Shown here: positions 48,580 to 55,703 of the stretch, piece after piece
Numbering within the stretch: the stretch's first letter is position 1
How the letters are laid out: every line of letters starts with the position of its first letter
NCBI RefSeq assembly: GCF_916858655.1
Contig: NZ_CAKASL010000003.1
Span: 186,001-250,000 of the forward strand
DNA: 64,000 bases
Source: Aeromicrobium sp. Leaf350
GTDB lineage: Bacteria > Actinomycetota > Actinomycetes > Propionibacteriales > Nocardioidaceae
Reading direction: 5' to 3'
Translations under genes and position numbers: made by a program
Notes under the pieces: model-generated
Told to the model about the DNA's origin: nothing
The model's database searches: none
What the model saw: the letters and a program-made list of their open reading frames with translations, nothing else

Positions 48580-49442
48580 GCGAGGAGTCCGCAGGGTTCC
48601 CCGCCCAGCAGCAGGACCCGCCAGGTCTGACCGGTCCGATGGTGCCGCAGCCCGACCACGGCGAGAGCTCCTACGTGGGCTCGGGGCGGCTCGACGGCCG
48701 CAGGGCCCTCGTGACCGGGGGTGACTCGGGCATCGGTCGAGCCGTCGTGCTGGCGTTCGCCCGCGAGGGTGCCGACGTCGCCTTCACCTTCCAGGCGGGG
48801 GAGCACGAGGACGCCGCTGCGACGGTCGAGGTCGCTGCTGCGACCGGACGCACGATCACCGCGATCGAGGCCGACCTTCGTCTGCGCGACCAGTGCGACG
48901 CCGTGGTGCACCAGGCGGTCGACGCCCTCGGCGGGCTGGACGTCCTGGTCAACAACGCGGGCTTCCAGATGGCCCGTGAGCAGGGCATCGAGGAGATCAC
49001 CGACGAGTCGCTCGACTCGACCTTCAAGACCAATCTCTACGCCACGATCTGGCTGACCCGGGCGGCCGTGCCGGCGCTGCGTGAGCGCGGTGGCTCGATC
49101 ATCAACAACACCTCGATCCAGGCGTACGAGCCGTCCACGTCGCTCATCGACTACGCCTCGACCAAGGCGGCGCTCAACAACATCACCGTCAACCTCGCCG
49201 CGGAGCTGGGTCCGCAGGGCATCCGTGTGAACGCCGTGGCGCCCGGGCCGATCTGGACGCCGCTGCAGCCCGCCACCCAGCCGCCCGAGAAGCTCGAGCA
49301 CTTCGGCGAGGACACGCCACTCGGACGCGCCGGCCAGCCCGCCGAGGTCGCCCCGGCCTTCGTGTTCCTGGCCTGCGAGGAGACCGCCAGCTACGTCTCG
49401 GGCACCGTGCTCGGCGTGACCGGCGGCAAGCCCGTCTTCTGA
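48576..49442 (+). CDS. SDR oxidoreductase of the general-stress type (YhdF/Ygh-like)
   Basis: 288 aa. A Pro/Gln-rich N-terminal extension (about 1-40) precedes the SDR core, with TGGDSGIGRAVV near residue 46, NNAGFQMA, catalytic INNTS plus YASTK, and the PG loop APGPIWTPLQPA. The extension and QxGEHEDA region resemble bacterial stress SDRs (general stress protein 39-like). It uses NAD(P). It is coupled by ATGA overlap to the repeat peptide and preceded by a SigB-like promoter. Substrate unknown. Confidence 0.82.
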   Translation: MSEESAGFPAQQQDPPGLTGPMVPQPDHGESSYVGSGRLDGRRALVTGGDSGIGRAVVLAFAREGADVAFTFQAGEHEDAAATVEVAAATGRTITAIEADLRLRDQCDAVVHQAVDALGGLDVLVNNAGFQMAREQGIEEITDESLDSTFKTNLYATIWLTRAAVPALRERGGSIINNTSIQAYEPSTSLIDYASTKAALNNITVNLAAELGPQGIRVNAVAPGPIWTPLQPATQPPEKLEHFGEDTPLGRAGQPAEVAPAFVFLACEETASYVSGTVLGVTGGKPVF

Positions 49443-49470
49443 CCCTTCGACACCCCATGGGAGAACCGCG

Positions 49471-49803
49471 ATGAGATCACACCTGCACGAGCCGGGCGAC
49501 GGTCCGGACGACGAGGTCGCGAAGCAGATCCGCGAGGACGGGACCCTCGAGGACCCGCCGCCCGTGCCGCCGGCGAAGCGCCGACGACAGGTCCGCAAGG
49601 TCTCGTGGTGGTGGGCCGGCGCGATGCTGCTCGCAGTCGTCATGGTCGCGACAGCGGTCATCGGCCTCGCGATCGGCGGCGACAACACGGCGAGCCGTAC
49701 CGTGCCGCTGACGGCCGTCGGACTGATCGGTGCGGCGATCGCGCTGATCTCGACGATCTGGCGCGGCAAGGTCGGCGACGACCTCGACGAGGCGAAGCTC
49801 TGA
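49471..49803 (+). CDS. Two-helix membrane protein of unknown function
   Basis: 110 aa. An acidic/Pro-rich N-terminus (GDGPDDEVAKQIREDGTLEDPPPVPPAKRRRQ) precedes two helices (WWWAGAMLLAVVMVATAVIGLAI and TVPLTAVGLIGAAIALISTIW) and a short tail. No family recognised. It lies 28 bases after the SDR gene, so it is probably in the same stress-inducible transcript. Confidence 0.65.
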   Translation: MRSHLHEPGDGPDDEVAKQIREDGTLEDPPPVPPAKRRRQVRKVSWWWAGAMLLAVVMVATAVIGLAIGGDNTASRTVPLTAVGLIGAAIALISTIWRGKVGDDLDEAKL

Positions 49804-49808
49804 CGACG

Positions 49809-49834
49809 GTGTGACGGCGCCCCCGGAGGGGTAC
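49809..49834 (+). promoter_or_regulatory. SigB-family-like promoter (GTGT-N16-GGGTAC)
   Basis: GTGT (49809-49812) and GGGTAC (49829-49834) fit the SigB consensus. Transcription would begin about 28 bases before the GTG at 49870. Confidence 0.55.
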
Positions 49835-49869
49835 CTCGTGGTCATGCAGAACTTGACGGGGAACCCGGC

Positions 49870-50808
49870 GTGCTGACGCCGAAGGCACGTGGTCCGCTGA
49901 GCGCGGACCTGTTCGACGCGTTGCACGGCTCCCGCCCGACGACGGGCTGGGACGTCGCCTCGCTCGACGAGGACGATCTGCAGCTGAGCCTGTGGGCGCT
50001 CTACGAGCTGGCCTACCGCGGCTTTGACGACGTCGATGCCGCCCTCGAGTGGGATCCGGGCCTCCTGGGTCTGCGCGCGTCCCTGGAGTCGGTCGTCGAG
50101 GCCCGCTGGCGCTCTCGTGCCGAGGCCGCTGAGGTGCAGGAGCCGTTCGCCGACGGGCTCATGAGCTTCATCGAGGCTGACGACGGCGCCTCCCTCGCGG
50201 GGTTCGCGCAGCGGAAGGCGACGCGGGAGCAGGTGCTGGAGCTGTTGCGGTGGCGCAGCATCTACCACCTCAAGGAGGCCGACCCGACCTCGTTCACGCT
50301 GCCGCGTCTGCCGGTCCGGGCGCAGGCTGCCCTGGCTGCGCTGCAGTACGACGAGTACGGCGGCGGCGATCCGGCACGGCTCCATCGGCACCTGTTCGCG
50401 ACCGGGATGTCGGACGCCGGACTGCGCCCCGACGAGGGCGCGTACGTCGACGAGGCGCCGGCGATCGTGCTGGAGCAGAACAACGCGCTGTCGATGTTCG
50501 GGCTGCACCGCCGCTTGCGCGGGGCGTCGCTCGGGCACCTAGCGGCCTTCGAGGCGACGAGCTCGCTCCCGTCGCGCCGGATGGCAGCGGGGCTGCGGCG
50601 CGTCGGGCTGCCGGAGTCCGTGGCGGCGTACTACGACGAGCACGTCGAGGCCGACGCGGTGCACGAGCAGCTCGCCGTCCGGCTCATCTGCGGAACTCTC
50701 GTCGAGGACGAGCCGGAGACGCGCGGCGACGTCGTCCTCGGTGCGTTCACGTGCCTCGACCTGGAGAACCGGTTCGCGACGTGGGCACTCGAGCGGTGGG
50801 CAGCATGA
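49870..50808 (+). CDS. Iron-containing redox enzyme (haem-oxygenase-like fold)
   Basis: 312 aa. Helical protein of the haem-oxygenase-like di-iron (HDO) group annotated as iron-containing redox enzyme. Candidate metal ligands lie in ALYELAYRG, DEYGGGDPARLHRHLF and YYDEHVEADAVHEQL, where the E/H spacing fits an HDO site. Stop and start of the CDGSH gene overlap (ATGA), so the two are made together; an Fe-S partner suits an oxygen-activating di-iron enzyme. Substrate unknown. It lies under a SigB-like promoter. Confidence 0.8.
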   Translation: MLTPKARGPLSADLFDALHGSRPTTGWDVASLDEDDLQLSLWALYELAYRGFDDVDAALEWDPGLLGLRASLESVVEARWRSRAEAAEVQEPFADGLMSFIEADDGASLAGFAQRKATREQVLELLRWRSIYHLKEADPTSFTLPRLPVRAQAALAALQYDEYGGGDPARLHRHLFATGMSDAGLRPDEGAYVDEAPAIVLEQNNALSMFGLHRRLRGASLGHLAAFEATSSLPSRRMAAGLRRVGLPESVAAYYDEHVEADAVHEQLAVRLICGTLVEDEPETRGDVVLGAFTCLDLENRFATWALERWAA

Positions 50809-51035
50809 CGGGCTCGAGCGCGGAGCATGACGGGCCGGCCGCGCCGCGCCCCGACGTCGTGATCTGCCCGGGCGGGCCGATGCTGGTCTTCGGCGACCTG
50901 GTCGTCGAGGACGCCGACGGCGAGCGTCACCGCACGCACCGTCCGGTCAGCGCGATCTGTCGCTGTGGCCGGAGCGCCGCCGCACCGTGGTGCGACGGCA
51001 CCCACAAGGCGCTGCCGGACAAGCTCCGCCCCTAG
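50805..51035 (+). CDS. CDGSH iron-sulfur protein
   Basis: 76 aa. The CDGSH motif CRCGRSAAAPWCDGTHK gives three Cys (C52, C54, C63) and H67 for a 2Fe-2S cluster, as in mitoNEET-like small proteins. It is probably a soluble electron carrier. Its ATG overlaps the stop of the HDO enzyme gene, implying a functional pair. Its own stop codon shares the bases CTAG with the stop of the convergent dehydrogenase gene. Confidence 0.88.
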   Translation: MTGSSAEHDGPAAPRPDVVICPGGPMLVFGDLVVEDADGERHRTHRPVSAICRCGRSAAAPWCDGTHKALPDKLRP

Positions 51036-52210
51036 GGCGTGAAGACGACCTTGATCGCGTCGTCGTCCTTGGCCTGGAACATCGCGTACGCCGCCGCGGC
51101 GTCCTCGAGCGGGAGGCGGTGCGTCGCGAAGCTCTCCAGACCCAGCGGGTCGTCGTCGTCCAGCGCGAGCGGCAGCAGGTCGGGCAGCCATCGGCGGACG
51201 TTGGCCTGGCCCATGCGGAGCGTCAGCTGCTTGTCGAAGATCGTCTGCATCGGCAGCGGGTCGGCGGCCCCGGCGTAGACGCCGGACAGGGAGATCGTGC
51301 CGCCACGGCGCACGGCCTCGATCGCCGTGGTGAACGCCGCGAGACGGTCGACGCTCGCGGTCTTCATGAGGGGTTGCGCCAGGGCGTCCGGGAGCATCCC
51401 GGCGATCCGCTGCGCGGCCCCGGCGACGGGGTTTCCGTGAGCCTCCATGCCGACCGCGTCGATGACGGCATCGGCGCCGCGACCGTCGGTGAGGTCGAGC
51501 ACGTGGGCGACGGTGTCGCCCGCACCGAGGTCGATCGTCTCGACCCCGAGGGACGCGGAGCGGGTGAGCCGCGCCTGCACGAGGTCGACGCCGACGACCC
51601 GGATGCCGCGCAGGATCGCGAGTCGCGCCGCCATCTCGCCGATCGGGCCCAGGCCGAGGATCAGCAGGGTGTCGCCGGGCTGGGCGCCGCTGTACTCCAG
51701 GCCCTGCCACGCGGTGGGCACGACGTCGGACAGGTAGACGAAGCGTTCATCAGGGCGGTCGGACTCGATCTTGAGCGGTCCGAAGTCGGCGTGCGGCACG
51801 CGCAGGTACTGCGCCTGACCGCCCGGGACGGACCCGTAGAGGTCGGTGTAGCCGAAGAGCTGGGCACCCATCCCGTGCTCGCGCACCTGGGTCGTCTCGC
51901 ACTGCGTGTGGAGGCCGCGGTCGCACATGAAGCACGAGCCGCAGCTGATCTGGAACGGCACCACGACGCGGTCGCCGACCTCCAGGTCGGGCACGTCGCT
52001 GCCCTTCTCGACCACGACGCCCATCGACTCGTGCCCGAGCACGTCGCCCGGGTGCAGGAAGGGTCCGAGCGTCTCGTAGAGGTGCAGGTCCGAGCCGCAC
52101 AGACCCGTCGTGGTCACCTCGATGATCGCGTCGGTCGGTGCCTGGATGGTCGGGTCCGGGACGTCCTCGACACGCACGTCGCGACGGCCGTGCCAGGTGA
52201 GGGCTCGCAT
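51032..52210 (-). CDS. Zinc-dependent alcohol dehydrogenase (MDR family)
   Basis: 392 aa. Catalytic-zinc residues are at TTGLCGSDLHLYE (Cys) and LGHESMGVV (His, Glu), and the structural zinc lobe is CGSCFMCDRGLHTQC. The Rossmann motif is LGLGPIGEMAA. It belongs to the glutathione-independent formaldehyde/threonine-type zinc dehydrogenase group and uses NAD(P). AGGAG precedes the ATG. It has the best SigB-type promoter in the window (GTTT-N15-GGGTAC), suggesting induction under stress. Aldehyde detoxification is inference. Confidence 0.87.
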   Translation of the reverse strand: MRALTWHGRRDVRVEDVPDPTIQAPTDAIIEVTTTGLCGSDLHLYETLGPFLHPGDVLGHESMGVVVEKGSDVPDLEVGDRVVVPFQISCGSCFMCDRGLHTQCETTQVREHGMGAQLFGYTDLYGSVPGGQAQYLRVPHADFGPLKIESDRPDERFVYLSDVVPTAWQGLEYSGAQPGDTLLILGLGPIGEMAARLAILRGIRVVGVDLVQARLTRSASLGVETIDLGAGDTVAHVLDLTDGRGADAVIDAVGMEAHGNPVAGAAQRIAGMLPDALAQPLMKTASVDRLAAFTTAIEAVRRGGTISLSGVYAGAADPLPMQTIFDKQLTLRMGQANVRRWLPDLLPLALDDDDPLGLESFATHRLPLEDAAAAYAMFQAKDDDAIKVVFTP

Positions 52211-52237
52211 GGTGATCTCCTAGGGGGTCACCGTCAG

Positions 52238-52262
52238 GTACCCCTGTGCCGCGGGCCGAAAC
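52238..52262 (-). promoter_or_regulatory. Strong SigB-family promoter (GTTT-N15-GGGTAC)
   Basis: On the minus strand GTTT (complement of 52259-52262) and GGGTAC (complement of 52238-52243) are 15 bases apart. This is the closest match to the SigB consensus in the window and would start transcription about 20 bases before ATG 52210. Confidence 0.7.
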
Positions 52263-52351
52263 GAGGGGTGCGAGTCACGCCGCAGCGCTCCCGACATGCG
52301 GATCGTCGGAACAGGACTAGCGTCGAGATCTCCGAACGAAGGGAGAAAAGA

Positions 52352-52495
52352 ATGTCACTCATTCTCTGGATCATTGCCGTGGTGCTCGTCGTCTCCGGCG
52401 TGTTCGCACTGCTGCGCAAGGAGATGCTCTGGGGCATCGTGCTGATCGTCGTGGGCCTGCTCGTGGGCCCCGGAGGCGTCAGCATCTTCACCTGA
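52352..52495 (+). CDS. GPGG-motif small membrane protein
   Basis: 47 aa: MSLILWIIAVVLVVSGVFALL, a short turn (RKEMLWG), a second helix IVLIVVGLLV and the terminal GPGGVSIFT. This matches the small actinobacterial GPGG membrane peptide family. AGGGAGAAA precedes the ATG. Function unknown; it sits directly beside genes with stress promoters. A strong hairpin follows 7 bases past the stop. Confidence 0.7.
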   Translation: MSLILWIIAVVLVVSGVFALLRKEMLWGIVLIVVGLLVGPGGVSIFT

Positions 52496-52501
52496 TGTGA
52501 G

Positions 52502-52551
52502 CCGGCGCGGACCCGCCCAGGCTCTTCGGAGCCGGGTGAGGTCCGCGCCGG
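52502..52551 (+). terminator. Nested hairpin with a TTCG tetraloop
   Basis: CCGGCGCGGACC (52502-52513) pairs perfectly with 52540-52551, and an inner stem GGCTC-TTCG-GAGCC (52520-52533) carries the very stable UUCG loop. It should end transcription of the GPGG gene. Its right arm overlaps the spacer of the next gene's SigB-like promoter. Confidence 0.65.
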
Positions 52552-52558
52552 TGGGTAC
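52534..52558 (+). promoter_or_regulatory. SigB-family-like promoter (GGGT-N15-GGGTAC)
   Basis: GGGT (52534-52537) and GGGTAC (52553-52558) with 15-base spacing, 33 bases before ATG 52592. Confidence 0.5.
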
Positions 52559-52591
52559 TCCCTCGACGAACGGTGACCGAGGAGGAAGACC

Positions 52592-52867
52592 ATGCCCGAG
52601 AAGGACACACCGAACAGCATCAAGAACCCCGATCTCTACGAGGCGCTCCGCGATGACGGAGCCTCGAAGGAGAAGGCCGCCCGCATCTCCAACGCGACCG
52701 CCCAGAAGGGCAGGTCCGAGAAGAGCGTCGGTGCCAAGGGAGGTCGATCCGGCTCGTACGAGGACTGGACCGTCGCCGAGCTCCGCGACCGCGCCAAGGA
52801 GCTCGGCCTCAGCGGCTACTCCGACCTCACGAAGGACGAGCTCGTCGAGAGGCTCCGCGACCACTGA
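52592..52867 (+). CDS. Rho_N/SAP-like small protein (DUF7218 type)
   Basis: 91 aa. The N-terminal half is polar ([32 protein letters not shown]). The C-terminal 35 residues, [36 protein letters not shown], match a Rho N-terminal/SAP-like helical fold that can bind nucleic acid. GAGGAGG precedes ATG 52592. Probable stress-induced nucleic-acid-binding protein; no partner known. Confidence 0.7.
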   Translation: MPEKDTPNSIKNPDLYEALRDDGASKEKAARISNATAQKGRSEKSVGAKGGRSGSYEDWTVAELRDRAKELGLSGYSDLTKDELVERLRDH

Positions 52868-52911
52868 GCCGAGCGCACCAGGTGGATGTGCGCGTCAGGG
52901 CGGCGTGCGGG

Positions 52912-53589
52912 TCAGGCGGCCTGCGGCGCGGGTGCGCCCTCGGCCGCGGCCCGCATCCGCGCCAGGAGGGCCGTGAGCCGGCGCGAGACCTGCATCTGGC
53001 TGATGCCGAGCCGCTCGGCGATGTCGACCTGGGTGCGGTCCTCGACGAACCTCCAGAACAGCAGTCGCCGATCGGCGTCCGACAGGTCGCGGCAGAGGCG
53101 GCCGAAGGTCACCCAGTCGTCGACCATGTCGAGCCTCTCGTCGCGGAGACCCATCTCGTGACCCGCCTCCTCGGCGGCGTCGATCGAGTCCGGGGAGTAG
53201 CAGCCTCGGGCCGCGGCCGCCTCGGTCAGCTCCGCGGGGTCGACGCCCATCCGGTCGGCGAGGGCGGCGACCTGGTCGGTCGTGACGTCACCGACGTGCT
53301 CGGCCGACAGACGCGCCTGCAGCTCCTGGAGCCGCCGCGGGGGGCGGACCCCCCAGGCACGGTCGCGGAAGTGTCGCTTGAGCTCGCCGCGGATCGTGGC
53401 GGTCGCGAAGGCGGCGAAGGCGCCGCGTCCGGCGTCGAAGCCGGCGGCGGCCTTCACCAGAGCCAGACGGGCGACCTGCTCGAGGTCGTCGCCGTCGACA
53501 CCGCGGCCGCGGAAGCCGCGGGCCAGTCGGTTGGCCAGTGTGAGGTGGCCGAGAATGAGGTCGTGCTGGTCGGCAGCTGTGACAGCCAT
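52912..53589 (-). CDS. Stress-type RNA polymerase sigma factor (SigB/SigF family)
   Basis: 225 aa. Region 2 is VDGDDLEQVARLALVKAAAGFD...FATATIRGELKRHFRD, with a conserved RDRAW/RPPR stretch, and region 4 is DRRLLFWRFVEDRTQVDIAERLGISQMQVSRRLTALL. Both are typical of the SigB/F/G type. ATG 53589 is chosen because GGGGGAA stands eight bases upstream; a TTG at 53604 is less likely. No anti-sigma factor gene is adjacent, so how it is released is unknown. It probably recognises GNNT-N15-GGGTA promoters found on several neighbours. No such element is visible at its own promoter. Confidence 0.87.
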   Translation of the reverse strand: MAVTAADQHDLILGHLTLANRLARGFRGRGVDGDDLEQVARLALVKAAAGFDAGRGAFAAFATATIRGELKRHFRDRAWGVRPPRRLQELQARLSAEHVGDVTTDQVAALADRMGVDPAELTEAAAARGCYSPDSIDAAEEAGHEMGLRDERLDMVDDWVTFGRLCRDLSDADRRLLFWRFVEDRTQVDIAERLGISQMQVSRRLTALLARMRAAAEGAPAPQAA

Positions 53590-53726
53590 GATCTGTTCCC
53601 CCAAAAGGATTGGAACGTCGATGGCTGGTGCTCAACCACTAGCCACGTTCCCACCGCTCTGCAGGCCCCGCAACCCGAGCGCGGCCACGCGCCGTGGGGT
53701 GGGGTCAGGAGGCGTCGCTCGGACGG

Positions 53727-53732
53727 TTAAGA
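53727..53732 (+). promoter_or_regulatory. -10 element TAAGAT of the zinc-ribbon gene
   Basis: TAAGAT lies 49 bases before ATG 53782, leaving a short leader. It is divergent from the sigma factor gene. Confidence 0.4.
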
Positions 53733-53781
53733 TCGGGTCGAACCGCTGACGCAACTGGCGGCGAGGATTCGTCCGAAAAGG

Positions 53782-53952
53782 ATGTCCCGCCGCGTGCGCG
53801 AGATCATCAGAGCCTGTCCCGAGTGCCACGAGGACGCTGCCGTCCACCTGGGCGACGTCGAGGGTTTCTCCCTCTACGCCTGCGTGCGGTGCGACGCCGA
53901 GTTCCAGCTGGTTCGCGAATCGTCGGATCCGGACGAGGCCGAGGCCGACTAG
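53782..53952 (+). CDS. 56-aa zinc-ribbon-like protein
   Basis: A short gene with two CxxC pairs, CPEC (C12, C15) and CVRC (C34, C37), 18 residues apart, as in a single zinc ribbon. The N-terminus is basic (MSRRVREIIR) and the C-terminus acidic (SSDPDEAEAD). AAAAGG stands before the ATG. Divergent from the stress sigma factor and ending at a shared CTAG with the opposite-strand gene. No family recognised; possibly nucleic-acid- or protein-binding. Confidence 0.6.
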   Translation: MSRRVREIIRACPECHEDAAVHLGDVEGFSLYACVRCDAEFQLVRESSDPDEAEAD

Positions 53953-54425
53953 GCGCGGCGCGACTCCCAGGCCCGCTTCGCCGCCGCGCGGTGGCGGTCC
54001 CGGAGTCGTTCCAGCTGCGAGTGTCCCTGCGCGAGCAGTCGCTCCAGCTCCGCCTTGTCCGCGCGCGGATCGTCGAACTGCAGGAGGGCCTCCCAGCCCG
54101 CGACCTTGCCGGAGACCGCGTCGTGCATCGTCTCGAGATCGATCACGTCGGTCAAGGGTGTGCGGTGGAGCAGGGAGCCGTTGGGCTTCAGTCGGCCGAC
54201 CCGCTCGCCGATCTTCGCCACGGTCTCCACGAGCAGGGGTTCCGAGGCGCCGATCTCGCGGGCGAAGCCGCGGAGCCACGAGCGCTCCTCGAACAGCTCG
54301 CCGCGGATGTCGGCGGTGATCTGGCGCGCCTTCGGGTCGTCGAGACCCGGGCCGCGCGAGAACAGCTCGATGCCGGCCGAGGCGCCGGTCAGGTGGATCC
54401 GGACGTAGTGCGCGAGGAGGTCCAT
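53949..54425 (-). CDS. Helical protein of unknown function in the stress island
   Basis: 158 aa, all-helical by composition (MDLLAHYVRIHLTGASAGIELFSRG...ARQITADIRGELFEERSWLRGFAREIGA, then LERLLAQGHSQLERLRDRHRAAAKRAW). It may be a four-helix bundle like ferritin-type proteins, but no clear metal ligands are visible. No family recognised. Its start overlaps the region of two back-to-back SigB-like promoters. Its stop shares CTAG with the zinc-ribbon gene. Confidence 0.65.
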   Translation of the reverse strand: MDLLAHYVRIHLTGASAGIELFSRGPGLDDPKARQITADIRGELFEERSWLRGFAREIGASEPLLVETVAKIGERVGRLKPNGSLLHRTPLTDVIDLETMHDAVSGKVAGWEALLQFDDPRADKAELERLLAQGHSQLERLRDRHRAAAKRAWESRRA

Positions 54426-54434
54426 GAGCGAGGA

Positions 54435-54483
54435 GTACCCATCGAGCCGCCGCGTCACGCATGGCGGACGTCCTGCGGGGAAC
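54435..54483. promoter_or_regulatory. Divergent overlapping SigB-family-like promoters
   Basis: Minus strand: GCGT (complement of 54457-54460), 16 bases, GGGTAC (complement of 54435-54440) for the helical protein. Plus strand: GCAT (54459-54462), 15 bases, GGGAAC (54478-54483) for the methyltransferase. The -35 elements overlap, so the two would compete or be switched on together. Confidence 0.5.
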
Positions 54484-54509
54484 TCCCCTGCCGGAACGAA
54501 GGAGCCCCC

Positions 54510-55181
54510 GTGAACGAAGTCCCGACCGATCGCGTCGAGCAGGCGAGGTCCACGACCCCGATCGCGGCGCGCATGCCCTTCGGCGACATCGACGTGAGCT
54601 TCGACGACTCCGTGCTCGTGCCGCGTCCGTGGACGCTGGCCCAGGCGACGTGGGCGCGAGACCTCCTCGACGGCCTCCCTGCCGGGCCGGTGCTCGAGGT
54701 CTGCAGCGGCGCCGGGCACATCGGGCTCGCCGCGGTCCACGGTTCGGGTCGCCGTCTCGTGCAGGTCGACCAGGACGAGACGGCCTGCGCCTACGCGCGG
54801 GAGAACGCAGCGGCCGCCGGGGCGTACGTCGACGTCCGGTGCGGGCCGATGGATCGCGCGCTGCGCGCCGACGAGAGCTTCGTGCTGCTCGTGGCCGACC
54901 CGCCGTGGGTCCCGACGGCGGAGGTCAGTCGGTTCCCGGACGACCCGGTGCTGGCGATCGACGGTGGCGAGGACGGGCTCGACGTCGCCCGGACCTGTGT
55001 CGCGGTGGCCGCGCGGCACCTGCTGGCGGAGGGCGCTGCCCTGCTGCAGCTCGGATCGGACGAGCAGGTCGCCCGGCTGGCGCCCGAGCTGAGCGCGGCA
55101 GGTCTGGTCGTCGCGGAGGTCCGCGGCTTCGACGGCGGAGCCGTGGCGCTGCTCCGGCCCGCTCCCGCTCGCCTTGCGTGA
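54510..55181 (+). CDS. SAM-dependent methyltransferase (HemK-like)
   Basis: 223 aa class I methyltransferase from GTG 54510, with GGAG upstream. The SAM motif is LEVCSGAGHIGLAA and the acidic loop after it VQVDQDE. The DPPW motif (in VADPPWVPTAE) resembles the (N/D)PP(Y/W) of N-methyltransferases such as PrmC/HemK. It is shorter than PrmC and lacks an obvious RF-binding N-terminus. It has a SigB-like promoter and follows the stress genes. Substrate unknown. Confidence 0.75.
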   Translation: MNEVPTDRVEQARSTTPIAARMPFGDIDVSFDDSVLVPRPWTLAQATWARDLLDGLPAGPVLEVCSGAGHIGLAAVHGSGRRLVQVDQDETACAYARENAAAAGAYVDVRCGPMDRALRADESFVLLVADPPWVPTAEVSRFPDDPVLAIDGGEDGLDVARTCVAVAARHLLAEGAALLQLGSDEQVARLAPELSAAGLVVAEVRGFDGGAVALLRPAPARLA

Positions 55182-55238
55182 GCGGTGGCGCGTGACAGGC
55201 TCGACGAGGACCCCGATCCCCATCGAGCAGGAGGCATC

Positions 55239-55703
55239 ATGAGCAACGACGGACAGCTGCAGCCCGAGGACTCGCTGGTCGACCGCGGGGTCGACGACGT
55301 GCTGGACGAGGGGATCTCCCCGCCGGAGAGGCTGCGCGGCTCGATCGCCAAGGGCGTCACGGCCGAGGAGCAGCGGGAGGGCGAGAGCCTCGAGGAGCGG
55401 CTCGCGCAGGAGGTCCCGGACGACACGGGCATCACGCCCACCGACGCCCGCGACCCCGACACCGACGCGGGCGAGCTGGACGACCCCTCCGACACGTTCG
55501 CGGGGGAGGAGCGCTCCGGCCGTCTGGTCGCGCCGGACGAGGGCACGGACGTCGACGACGTCCAGCAGCAGGTGGCCGGAGACGTCGGCATCGACGGAGC
55601 CGGCGCGAGCGCCGAGGAGGCCGCGGTGCACACCTGGAGCGAGGAACAGCTCGACGCGCTCGAGGGCGAGACGGACGACGAGATCAGGCCCGACACGGCG
55701 TGA
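55239..55703 (+). CDS. DUF5709 family acidic protein
   Basis: 154 aa, strongly acidic and Glu/Asp-rich, no hydrophobic segment. It opens with SNDGQLQPEDSLVDRGVDDVLDEGISPPERLRG and ends WSEEQLDALEGETDDEIRPDTA, as in actinobacterial DUF5709 proteins, which are often stress-linked. Function unknown. AGGAGG precedes the ATG. Its stop overlaps the GTG of the next gene (GTGA). Confidence 0.72.
   Translation: MSNDGQLQPEDSLVDRGVDDVLDEGISPPERLRGSIAKGVTAEEQREGESLEERLAQEVPDDTGITPTDARDPDTDAGELDDPSDTFAGEERSGRLVAPDEGTDVDDVQQQVAGDVGIDGAGASAEEAAVHTWSEEQLDALEGETDDEIRPDTA

Noticed and set aside
53590-53604. TTG start for the sigma factor gene
   Set aside because: ATG 53589 has GGGGGAA at good spacing; the TTG gives five extra residues with no support.
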